A DNA stretch of 64,000 nucleotides, taken from the NCBI RefSeq assembly GCF_026163695.1, contig NZ_JAOTID010000004.1:186001-250000 (forward strand). Direction: 5' to 3'. The notes below the pieces were generated by a model. The model ran no database searches. It was not told the origin of the DNA and worked only from the letters and a program-made list of their open reading frames with translations. Within the stretch, counting starts at the first letter, position 1, and each line of letters begins with the position of its first letter. The stretch is from Shumkonia mesophila (GTDB lineage: Bacteria > Pseudomonadota > Alphaproteobacteria > Rhodospirillales > Shumkoniaceae). Shown in pieces: positions 43,548 to 51,278 of this stretch. A program made the position numbers and the translations under genes.

Positions 43548-44993
43548 GTGGAAAACCTCAAGGAATTCCTCGGCGCTGCGGACGCCTTCATCTGGGGCCC
43601 GGTCACGCTGGTCTTCCTCATGGGGACCGGGCTCTACCTGACGCTCGGCCTGCGCGGCCGTTCGTTCTCGCGCATCGTCTATGGGCTGGCAGCGCTGTGG
43701 CGCGGCCGGGCGGCCGAGCCGGGAGCGCAAGGGCAGGCCACCCCCTTTGCGGCGCTTTCCATCGCCTTGGCCGCCACCATCGGCACCGGCAACATCGCCG
43801 GCGTCGCCACCGCCATCGCGCTGGGCGGCCCCGGCGCCGTCTTCTGGATGTGGCTCACCGCCTGGGTCGGCATGGCCATGAACTTTGCCGAAACCGCGCT
43901 CGCCGTGACGTACCGCGAGGTCGACGGCCGCGGCGAGTGGGTGGGCGGGCCGATGTATTACATCAAGAACGGCCTCGGCCGCCGCTGGCGGTGGCTGGCC
44001 GCCCTCTTCGCCTTCTTCGGCGTGGTGTCCTCGTTCGGCGGCGGCAACGCGTTGCAGGCGAGCACGCTGGCCGACGCGGCGGCGGTCTATTTGGGGATGC
44101 CGGCCTGGGCCACCGCCTGCCTGCTGGCGGCGCTCACGCTCTTGGTCATGGCGGGGGGCACGGCGCGCCTCGCGCGCGTCGTCGGCATCCTGGTTCCGGT
44201 CATGGTGGTGGGCTTCGTGGGTGGCGGACTTGCCGTCATCGCGCTCAACGTCGAGAAGCTGCCCGGCGCCATCGGCCTGATCCTGTCGGATGCCTTCACC
44301 GGCACCGCGGCGGCAGGCGGCTTCGCCGGCTCCACCGTGATGGCGGCCGTGCACTTCGGGGTGGCGCGCGGCATTTTCTCGAACGAGGCGGGATTGGGCA
44401 CCATCCCCATGGCCCACGCCATCGCCCAAACCCGCCACCCGGTGCGCCAGGCCGCCATCGGCATGCTGGGCCCGTTCATCGACACGCTGATCGTCTGCAC
44501 GACGACCGGGCTCGTCATCGTCATGACCGGGGCGTGGCAGGTGGGTGTCACCGGCGCCCCGCTGGCCGGCCGCGCCTTCGCGACGGGGCTGCCGGGAGCG
44601 GGACCGGCCGTGATCGGCTTCGGGCTCATCCTGTTCACCTATACGACGCTGCTGGGCTGGAGCTTCTATGGCGAGCGGCTGGCCGGCTATCTGTGGGGGC
44701 CGCGGGCGGTGCTGCCCTACCGGACGCTCTTCCTCGCCATGATCTTCGTCGGCGTGCTGGCGAAAGAACGGCTCGACCTTCTGTGGCTGGTGTCGACCGG
44801 GCTCAACGGCCTGATGGCCTTTCCCAACCTGATTGCGCTTTTGCTCTTAAGCCCGGTGGTCTTTCGCATGACCATCGACTACTTCGCGCTCGCCAGGAAC
44901 GGCCAGCCCGACATCCCCTGGCCCGACCCCCAGGGCAACATCGCCCCGCCGCCCGAAAAACCGCAGCCGGCGGCCCTGCTGCGCCCGGAATGA
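43548..44993 (+). CDS. Sodium:alanine/glycine symporter (AGCS), copy 1
   Basis: 481 aa, GTG start with GGGAGG. About 10-11 TM helices; AGCS signature GTGNIAGVATAIALGGPGAV (residue 80 region), then FWMWLTAWVGMAMNFAETAL, GGPMYYIKNGLG and ARGIFSNEAGLGTIPMAHA. Na+-coupled uptake of alanine or glycine. Followed 180 bp later by a paralogue in the same orientation. Extra C-terminal Pro-rich tail (PPPEKPQPAALLRPE). Confidence 0.93.
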   Translation: MENLKEFLGAADAFIWGPVTLVFLMGTGLYLTLGLRGRSFSRIVYGLAALWRGRAAEPGAQGQATPFAALSIALAATIGTGNIAGVATAIALGGPGAVFWMWLTAWVGMAMNFAETALAVTYREVDGRGEWVGGPMYYIKNGLGRRWRWLAALFAFFGVVSSFGGGNALQASTLADAAAVYLGMPAWATACLLAALTLLVMAGGTARLARVVGILVPVMVVGFVGGGLAVIALNVEKLPGAIGLILSDAFTGTAAAGGFAGSTVMAAVHFGVARGIFSNEAGLGTIPMAHAIAQTRHPVRQAAIGMLGPFIDTLIVCTTTGLVIVMTGAWQVGVTGAPLAGRAFATGLPGAGPAVIGFGLILFTYTTLLGWSFYGERLAGYLWGPRAVLPYRTLFLAMIFVGVLAKERLDLLWLVSTGLNGLMAFPNLIALLLLSPVVFRMTIDYFALARNGQPDIPWPDPQGNIAPPPEKPQPAALLRPE

Positions 44994-45172
44994 AGCCATC
45001 GATCGCGGCAATTGCCCTTTTTTCGCGCATTCAGGCGGGGAAATTCGCCCCTGCGTGCATTAATGCTTGATTATCAATCGCGGTTGAACCTCTCATAGAG
45101 GTCCGTGCGATCGCGCCCGCCGACTGGGACTGGGGGAAGCCGATCGCGCACCGGCTGCAAAGGGGGAGTTCC

Positions 45173-46534
45173 ATGGACGCATTGCAGAGTTTCGTCGGTA
45201 TGGTCGACAGCTTCATCTGGGGGCCGTACCTTCTCATTCCACTGCTTCTTCTGACCGGCCTTTACCTGACCGTCGGCCTGCGCTTCATGACGCTCCGGCG
45301 CATCGGCTACGGCTTTCGCATGCTGTGGCAGGGCCGCGTCGCCAAGGAAGGCCACGAAGGCCAGATCACGCCCTTCAACGCGCTGTCCACCGCCTTGGCC
45401 GCCACGGTCGGCACCGGCAACATCGCCGGCGTCGCCACCGCCATCTACCTGGGCGGGCCCGGCGCCATCTTCTGGATGTGGATGACCGCGCTGGTCGGCA
45501 TGGCCAGCAAGTACGGCGAAGCCGTGCTGGCCGTGAAATACCGCGAGGTCGACGAACTGGGCAACCACGTCGGCGGCCCGATGTACTACATCAAGAACGG
45601 CCTCGGCGAGAACTGGAAGTGGCTGGGCATGCTGTTCGCCTTCTTCGGCACCTTCGCGGCCTTCGGCATCGGCAACGCCATCCAGGCGAATTCGGTGGCG
45701 CAGGCGGCGTTCGACCACTTTGGCGTCCCGCTGTGGGCCACCGCCGTCGTGCTGGCCGTGCTCACCTTCCTGGTCGTCATCGGCGGCATCAAGCGCTTGG
45801 GCGAGGTCGCCGGCAAGCTGGTGCCGCTGATGGCGATCCTCTACATCGCCGGCTCGCTGGTCATCATCGCCCTCCACGTCGATCAATTGCCTGCCGCCGT
45901 CGCGCTCATCTTCACCGACGCCTTCACCGGCACCGCGGCGACCGGCGGCTTCGCCGGCTCGACCATCATGATGGCGGTGCGCTTCGGCGTCGCCCGCGGC
46001 ATCTTCTCCAACGAGGCCGGCCTCGGTTCGGCGCCGATTGCCCACGCCGCGGCGCAGACCGACAATCCGGTCCGCCAGGGCACCATCGGCATGCTGGGCA
46101 CCTTCATCGACACCATCGTCATTTGCTCGATGACCGCGCTGGTCATCATCATGACCGGCGTGTGGAACAGCGGCGAAACCAGCGCCACGCTCTCGACGCT
46201 GGCCTACGACACCGGCCTGCCCGGCTTCGGCAAGATCGTGGTCGTCTTCGGCCTGCTGATCTTCGCCTACACGACGCTGTTGGGCTGGAGCTACTACGGC
46301 GAGCGCTGCGCCGAGTACATCTTCGGCGTCGGGATCATCAAGCCGTACCGTTACGCCTGGATCGCCATGATCTTCATCGGCGCCCTGGCCAAGGACCAGT
46401 TGGCCCTGCTGTGGGACATCTCGGACGCGCTCAACGGCCTGATGGCGCTGCCCAACATCGTGGCCCTGCTGCTGCTGAGCCCGGTCATCTTCCGGATCAC
46501 CCAGGAATACTTCGAGAACGAGAAGAAGAAGTAG
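45173..46534 (+). CDS. Sodium:alanine/glycine symporter (AGCS), copy 2
   Basis: 453 aa. The same signatures as the preceding gene: GTGNIAGVATAIYLGGPGAI, GGPMYYIKNGLGENW and ARGIFSNEAGLGSAPIAHAA; sequence is diverged enough to be an old duplicate. It ends in a short Lys-rich tail. Preceded by AAGGGGGAG. The 179-bp gap to copy 1 includes a near-palindrome TTGATTATCAA at 45067-45077. Confidence 0.93.
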   Translation: MDALQSFVGMVDSFIWGPYLLIPLLLLTGLYLTVGLRFMTLRRIGYGFRMLWQGRVAKEGHEGQITPFNALSTALAATVGTGNIAGVATAIYLGGPGAIFWMWMTALVGMASKYGEAVLAVKYREVDELGNHVGGPMYYIKNGLGENWKWLGMLFAFFGTFAAFGIGNAIQANSVAQAAFDHFGVPLWATAVVLAVLTFLVVIGGIKRLGEVAGKLVPLMAILYIAGSLVIIALHVDQLPAAVALIFTDAFTGTAATGGFAGSTIMMAVRFGVARGIFSNEAGLGSAPIAHAAAQTDNPVRQGTIGMLGTFIDTIVICSMTALVIIMTGVWNSGETSATLSTLAYDTGLPGFGKIVVVFGLLIFAYTTLLGWSYYGERCAEYIFGVGIIKPYRYAWIAMIFIGALAKDQLALLWDISDALNGLMALPNIVALLLLSPVIFRITQEYFENEKKK

Positions 46535-46545
46535 CGGCACGCCAA

Positions 46546-46579
46546 CCCTCTCCGCCTCCTCCCGGGGGGCGGAGAGGGT
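46546..46579. terminator. Hairpin fragment of the CCCTCTCC repeat family
   Basis: An 11-bp perfect stem CCCTCTCCGCC (46546-46556) / GGCGGAGAGGG (46568-46578) directly after the AGCS copy 2 stop codon. It lacks a T-run but is a strong GC hairpin between convergent genes. Confidence 0.6.
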
Positions 46580-46588
46580 GGCTGGGCT

Positions 46589-46670
46589 TATTTCGGGGAC
46601 ACCATACTTAATTCCCCCCGTGGCGTTGCCGGTGCACGTCCTGGGAATTAAGTATGGCGTCCCCGAAATA
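46589..46670. repeat. Inverted-repeat element, GGGGACACCATAC core (REP/RAYT-like)
   Basis: Simplest member of the family: 27-bp arms 46589-46615 and 46644-46670 with one mismatch (ACACC/GGCGT) around a 28-nt spacer. Between the convergent AGCS copy 2 and EipB genes. Confidence 0.85.
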
Positions 46671-46686
46671 GGGAGGAAAGGTTGGC

Positions 46687-47499
46687 TCAGCAGTCCGGCT
46701 TCGGCAGCAGTTCGACGTGCTGGAGGGTCAGCAGCAGGACGAAATCCCCGAAGTCCTGGACGATGGAATCGGCGATGCCGTCCTCTCGCAGGGTGATGCC
46801 GATCTCGAATTTCGGCGTCGCCTCGCTCGCCGCGACGGGAAAAAAGGCCAGCCGCAGGGACCACACCGGCAATTCGGCCAGCTTGGCCCGCCGGGCCAGG
46901 CCGCGCCTGGCGCTTTCGGAGGCCGGGCGGACGGCGGCGCCGACCGAATAGGGATTGTCCAGGCTGGAGCCATCGAAAACGATGCCGCTTTCATGGTGCC
47001 TGCCCGACCTCGCCGCGTCCAGCAGCGCCATCAGGTGCCGGGTTGGAAACTGCGTTCCCGGCGGCAACTTCAGGTCGCTCTCCTCGGGCAGGACGAAATG
47101 GGCGAGGCCCGGTCCGCGCGGGCCGGTCAGGGAGGCCTGCCCTTCCAGTTCCTCGCTCAGTTCGCCGTCACGGATATCGCGGACGTGGAAGCGGAAGCGC
47201 AGGCCGTCCTTGGATTCCCAGCTCAGGTGGCTCCATTCGGTCTCGCTTTCCTCTCCTTCGCCGTAGCCCAGGCGCAGCAAGGTCCGGTTTTCCGCCGTCC
47301 AGCCATCGCAGGCGTCGGCGAACCGGTACAGCACGGCACCGCGCACCGAGGCGACCCCGGATCTCGCCTCGGCCGAGTTGAGCGAGACGCGGTAAAGGGC
47401 CCGATGGCCGACGAAGTCGGCGGCCGCGGCCGCGGTGGGCCAGGCCAGTCCGGCAAGCATGACCAGGACGAGGCCAAGCCTTGCCGGCCGTTGGCGCAT
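46687..47499 (-). CDS. eipB: DUF1849 / EipB-family periplasmic envelope protein
   Basis: 270 aa from ATG 47499; an ATG at 47535 would add 12 residues before the signal peptide. Signal MRQRPARLGLVLVMLAGLAW ending AAA-ADF. Family landmarks: GHRALYRVSLN, YRFADACDGWTAENR, LSWESKDGLRFRF and LPPGTQFPTRHLMALL. EipB is a soluble beta-spiral protein needed for envelope integrity in Brucella and restricted to alphaproteobacteria. The two cysteines (CDGW and the C-terminal Asp-Cys) match the disulfide described for EipB. Confidence 0.92.
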   Translation of the reverse strand: MRQRPARLGLVLVMLAGLAWPTAAAAADFVGHRALYRVSLNSAEARSGVASVRGAVLYRFADACDGWTAENRTLLRLGYGEGEESETEWSHLSWESKDGLRFRFHVRDIRDGELSEELEGQASLTGPRGPGLAHFVLPEESDLKLPPGTQFPTRHLMALLDAARSGRHHESGIVFDGSSLDNPYSVGAAVRPASESARRGLARRAKLAELPVWSLRLAFFPVAASEATPKFEIGITLREDGIADSIVQDFGDFVLLLTLQHVELLPKPDC

Positions 47500-47619
47500 G
47501 GTCAGGAACGGGGAAGCGTGAACGCGAGCGATCATGGCGCGAACCATACGTCCACGCGGTCCGCCCTGTCCACTGGCTGTAACGGCGAACCCATCGCGGC
47601 AATTTCGTATTGGCCCCCC

Positions 47620-47769
47620 GGCAAAAACTGCCGAGCGCGGCCGGCCCCTTCGGCCGGCAACCCAGGCAGACCCGGGGTTTGAGCCCACCCCTCCGGTGGC
47701 ATGAAGGTTGCGAGGCGAGTCCCAGAGACAGAGCCCTTTGTCTCGGGAGCCAACCGTGAAGGCCAAATC
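47620..47769 (+). promoter_or_regulatory. Structured 5' leader of the diguanylate cyclase gene (candidate riboswitch)
   Basis: Several mutually compatible stems: CTGCC (47628-47632)/GGCAG (47665-47669) enclosing GCCGGCC (47640-47646)/GGCCGGC (47652-47658); CCACC (47685-47689)/GGTGG (47695-47699); and a long stem GGTTG (47706-47710)/CAACC (47751-47755) enclosing CCC-A-GAGACA (47721-47730)/TGTCTC-GGG (47739-47747). The last ends 3 bp before the AAGG binding site of the GTG start at 47770. I could not match it to a known riboswitch class. Confidence 0.5.
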
Positions 47770-48504
47770 GTGACCCTCCATAAGACCATCAGCCGGATTC
47801 AGTCGGCGCCCGCCCGGCGGGACAGCAGCCTTGTGGCAACCGTGGCCCTGCTGGCGGATCTTGTGGAAAAGTCGCACAGCCACCCAATCCCCGCCGCTTC
47901 CCCCGCGCGGCGCGAAGTCGCCGAGCTTGCCGTCGCCGCCGCCGTCGACACCGAAACCAAGCTGCGCGAGCTGGAACGGCGCATCGTCGCCCTGGAGCGC
48001 CTGGCCGTGACGGACCCGTTGACCGGCCTGCTCAACCGCCGCGGCGTCCGGCGGGCCTTGCAGGGGACCCTGTCGGCGGCCCGGCGTTACGGCGAGCAGG
48101 GTGTGGTGATATCCATCGACCTCGACGGCTTCAAATTCGTCAACGACACCTACGGCCACGCGGTCGGCGACAAGGTCTTGAAGCAGGTCGCGCGAATCCT
48201 CAGCGAGGGAGTCCGCGAAACCGATTGTGTCGGGCGCGTCGGCGGCGACGAATTCGTCGTCATCCTGACCCGCGCCCCATGGGAAGACGGGCTCAGGCGG
48301 GCCGGCATCCTGGAAAGCCAACTGAACAGCACCGCCGTCAATATCGACGGGCGGACGATCATGGTGCGCGCCAGCTGCGGAACCCAGACCTACGGCAGCG
48401 ACGACGACGCCCCCACCCTGCTCGATCGCGCCGACAACGAGATGTACCGCCGCAAGCGGACGAAGTCGGGCCAGCCTGACGGAATCCCGGCCAACAACAA
48501 CTGA
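47770..48504 (+). CDS. Diguanylate cyclase (GGDEF)
   Basis: 244 aa from a GTG at 47770 with AAGG 8 bp upstream; an ATG at 47701 in the same frame lies inside the structured leader and has no binding site. Helical N-terminus with a coiled coil (ETKLRELERRIVALERL), then GGDEF: TDPLTGLLNRRG, DLDGFKFVNDTYGH, active-site RVGGDEFVV at about residue 156-164, and an upstream RETD in the place of the inhibitory RxxD I-site. Makes c-di-GMP from two GTP, product-inhibited. Soluble; no sensor domain. Followed 33 bp later by an unknown gene. Confidence 0.93.
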   Translation: MTLHKTISRIQSAPARRDSSLVATVALLADLVEKSHSHPIPAASPARREVAELAVAAAVDTETKLRELERRIVALERLAVTDPLTGLLNRRGVRRALQGTLSAARRYGEQGVVISIDLDGFKFVNDTYGHAVGDKVLKQVARILSEGVRETDCVGRVGGDEFVVILTRAPWEDGLRRAGILESQLNSTAVNIDGRTIMVRASCGTQTYGSDDDAPTLLDRADNEMYRRKRTKSGQPDGIPANNN

Positions 48505-48537
48505 CGGGAAGGCCGGTCCCGAACAGGACCAGCGGAC

Positions 48538-49023
48538 ATGAGGATCGACCTGACCATCGCCTCCGACGGCCCGGCCCTGCGTATGGCGCCGGTCCTGCGG
48601 GCCGATCCGACTTTGCGGGCGGGCGCCGCTCCGGCCCCGAGCGGGGAGCCCGCGCCGGCGACGGCCCCCGACGGCAATCTTTCGCTGCGCCGGCTGATCG
48701 GCGACATCGACATCCGTCGCCTTTCGCCCCGGCAGATGGCGGAAACCAGCCTGGACCTTTACGTCGCGGGAGTCCTGCCGTGGGAGGAATACGCCATGCT
48801 GGCGTTCCAGGCGGAACTCCACCCCGACTACAACAGGACGATCGGGGCGCTCACCGGCGAACCCGCCGCCCCCGACCGCCCGCGCGACTTCCTGGGCATG
48901 TGGGAGGAACGGCTGCGATTCGAGGAAGAACACAACGCCGGGAATCCCCACCTGGTGGCCCGCACCCGCCGCATCGTCCAGGTCTTCCGCCAGATCGCCT
49001 CGCCCACCGACCTGATGGCCTGA
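48538..49023 (+). CDS. Unknown small protein downstream of GGDEF gene
   Basis: 161 aa, not recognised. N-terminal 55 residues are Ala/Pro-rich and disordered; the rest is helical, with SLRRLIGDIDIRRLSPRQMAE, TSLDLYVAGVLPWEEYAML and a C-terminal charged helix. No signal peptide or TM. It lies 33 bp after the diguanylate cyclase gene on the same strand, so it is probably co-transcribed and might be a partner or effector. Confidence 0.7.
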   Translation: MRIDLTIASDGPALRMAPVLRADPTLRAGAAPAPSGEPAPATAPDGNLSLRRLIGDIDIRRLSPRQMAETSLDLYVAGVLPWEEYAMLAFQAELHPDYNRTIGALTGEPAAPDRPRDFLGMWEERLRFEEEHNAGNPHLVARTRRIVQVFRQIASPTDLMA

Positions 49024-49047
49024 GGGGAGCTACGCCTCGCGGCGTTT

Positions 49048-49165
49048 CCCCCTCTCCGCCCCTTTTGGGGGGGAGAGGGCGGGGTGAGGTGGGGAACGCC
49101 GCGGCCAGCCCACCTCACCCGGCGCTGACGCGCCACCCTCTCCCCCCTCGAAGGGCGGAGAGGGT
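49048..49165. repeat. CCCTCTCCGCC / GGCGGAGAGGG intergenic repeat
   Basis: Fourth full copy, between the convergent unknown gene and aspS. Arms and inner CCCACCTCACCCGGCGC match the copies at 9513 and 21940. Confidence 0.85.
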
Positions 49166-49173
49166 TAAGAAAG

Positions 49174-50976
49174 TTACGAGGCCGCCTTCGGGGTCTTCGC
49201 CTTGGCCTTCGGCAGTTCGATCTTGATGTGCAGCTCGCGCAGCTGTTCGGGGCGCACCTCGGAGGGGGCGCCCATCAGCAGGTCCTGGGCCTGCTGGTTC
49301 ATCGGGAACATGATGACCTCGCGCAAGTTCGCCTCGTCGGCCAGCAGCATGACGATGCGATCGATGCCGGGGGCCGAGCCGCCATGCGGCGGGGCGCCAT
49401 ACTGGAAGGCGCGCAGCATGCCGCCGAACTTGGTTTCCACCACCTCGGGGCCATAGCCGGCGATCTCGAAGGCCTTGTACATGATCTCGGGGCGATGGTT
49501 GCGGATGGCGCCGCTGGAAAGCTCGATGCCGTTGCACACGATGTCGTACTGGAAGGCCAGGATGTCGAGCGGGTCCTTGGTGTTCAAGGCCTCCAGCCCG
49601 CCCTGCGGCATCGAGAACGGGTTGTGGGAGAACTCGATCTGCCCCGTCTCCTCGTTGCGCTCGTACATCGGGAAGTCGACCACCCAGCAGAACTTGAAGG
49701 TGTCCTTCTCGCGCAGACCCAACTCGTCGCAGATCCGCTCGCGCACCTGACCCGCGAACTTCTCGGCCACCTTCCTCTCGGCGCAGACGAAGAAGACGGC
49801 ATCGCCCTCGCCCACCCCCACCTTCTGGCGCACGGCGGCCAGACGGTCGGCTTCGAGGTTGTTGGCAATCGCCCCCTTGGCGCCGCCGTCGGCGAAGACG
49901 GCATAGCCAAGCCCGCCGTGCCCTTCCTCGCGCGCCCATTCGTTCAGCTTGTCGAAGAAGCTGCGCGGCTTGGCGGCGGCGCCGGGGCCGGGAATGGCGC
50001 GCACGATGGAACCCGTTTCGATGTTGCGCGAGAACAGGCCGAAGCCGCCGCCCTTGAACTCCTGGGTGACGTCGGCGATGACCAGCGGGTTGCGCAGGTC
50101 CGGCTTGTCGACGCCGTACTTGAGCAGCGCGTCGGCATAGGTGATGTGCGGGAACGGCGGCGGCGTCACGGTGCGGCCGTTGGCGAATTCCTCGAAGATG
50201 CCGCCCAGCACCGGCTCGATGGCGGCGAAGACGTCTTCCTGGGTGACGTAGGCCATCTCGAAGTCGAGCTGGTAGAACTCGCCCGGCGTGCGGTCGGCCC
50301 GCGCGTCCTCGTCGCGGAAGCAGGGCGCGATCTGGAAATAGCGATCGAACCCCGACACCATGATCAGCTGCTTGAACTGCTGGGGCGCCTGCGGCAGGGC
50401 ATAGAACTTTCCGGGATGGATGCGCGAGGGCACCAGGAAGTCGCGCGCGCCTTCGGGCGAGCTGGCGGTCAGGATCGGCGTCTGGAACTCCATGAAGCCC
50501 TGGTCGATCATGCGCCGGCGGATGGAGGAAATGATCCTGTTGCGCAGGATGATGTTGTTGTGCAGCCGCTCGCGGCGCAGATCCAGGAAGCGATAGCGCA
50601 GGCGGATGTCGTCGGGGTATTCGGTGTCGCCATAGACCTGCATCGGCAACTGCTCGGCCGCCGATTCCACCTGGAAGTCGTCGACCGCCAGTTCGACCTG
50701 CCCGGTCGGCAGGTTGGGATTGATGGTATCCTCGGAGCGCTTCACCACGCGCCCCGTCACGGTGACCACCGACTCCGGGCGCACCTTCTCGACCTTGGCG
50801 AACAGCGGGCTCGACACGTCGATGACGCACTGGGTCAGCCCGTAATGGTCGCGCAGGTCGACGAACAACAGATTCCCATGATCGCGCTTGCGGTTGATCC
50901 ATCCCGACAGCCGGGCCGGCTGGCCGGCATGGTCCAGCCTCAGTTCGCCGCAGGTGTGGGTGCGATAGGGATGCAT
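49174..50976 (-). CDS. aspS: Aspartyl-tRNA synthetase
   Basis: 600 aa, bacterial-type class II synthetase. OB-fold anticodon domain ([24 protein letters not shown]), class II motif 2 [19 protein letters not shown], bacterial GAD insertion, and motif 3 [18 protein letters not shown]. Charges tRNA-Asp; many alphaproteobacterial enzymes are non-discriminating and also charge tRNA-Asn, which cannot be decided here. ATG 50976 with AGGAG. Ends close to a repeat. Confidence 0.97.
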   Translation of the reverse strand: MHPYRTHTCGELRLDHAGQPARLSGWINRKRDHGNLLFVDLRDHYGLTQCVIDVSSPLFAKVEKVRPESVVTVTGRVVKRSEDTINPNLPTGQVELAVDDFQVESAAEQLPMQVYGDTEYPDDIRLRYRFLDLRRERLHNNIILRNRIISSIRRRMIDQGFMEFQTPILTASSPEGARDFLVPSRIHPGKFYALPQAPQQFKQLIMVSGFDRYFQIAPCFRDEDARADRTPGEFYQLDFEMAYVTQEDVFAAIEPVLGGIFEEFANGRTVTPPPFPHITYADALLKYGVDKPDLRNPLVIADVTQEFKGGGFGLFSRNIETGSIVRAIPGPGAAAKPRSFFDKLNEWAREEGHGGLGYAVFADGGAKGAIANNLEADRLAAVRQKVGVGEGDAVFFVCAERKVAEKFAGQVRERICDELGLREKDTFKFCWVVDFPMYERNEETGQIEFSHNPFSMPQGGLEALNTKDPLDILAFQYDIVCNGIELSSGAIRNHRPEIMYKAFEIAGYGPEVVETKFGGMLRAFQYGAPPHGGSAPGIDRIVMLLADEANLREVIMFPMNQQAQDLLMGAPSEVRPEQLRELHIKIELPKAKAKTPKAAS

Positions 50977-51278
50977 GGGGAAGTGCTCCTGTCGTCGTTG
51001 GTGGGTCGGAAGGCGGGCCGCCCGGCGCGACAAAGCACAACGAAGCGCGCGCTTTGTCAAGCGGTGTCGTGGCACATCCGGCGGCCGTCCACCGGCCGTT
51101 CCGTCCGTCGGCGGGGCGCGCCGCGTTTGTATTCTCTATCCAAGATAGTACGCTGTCTCGATCGGACACGTCATGGTATCTCAGCGTCGCGTGGATATAT
51201 TAGAGTTTCAATGATAGAATGCCCGCCGGGGGAGACGCGCGTCACCGGTCTCCGATCCCGGGAGCCGATGTTGTCCCC

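Noticed and set aside
45067-45077. TTGATTATCAA as an FNR box
   Set aside because: The FNR half-sites TTGAT and ATCAA should be separated by 4 bp; here it is one base.
46687-48951. Long minus-strand frame extending EipB to 754 codons
   Set aside because: Only the first 270 codons from the 47499 ATG have family similarity and a signal peptide; the rest overlaps the GGDEF gene on the other strand.
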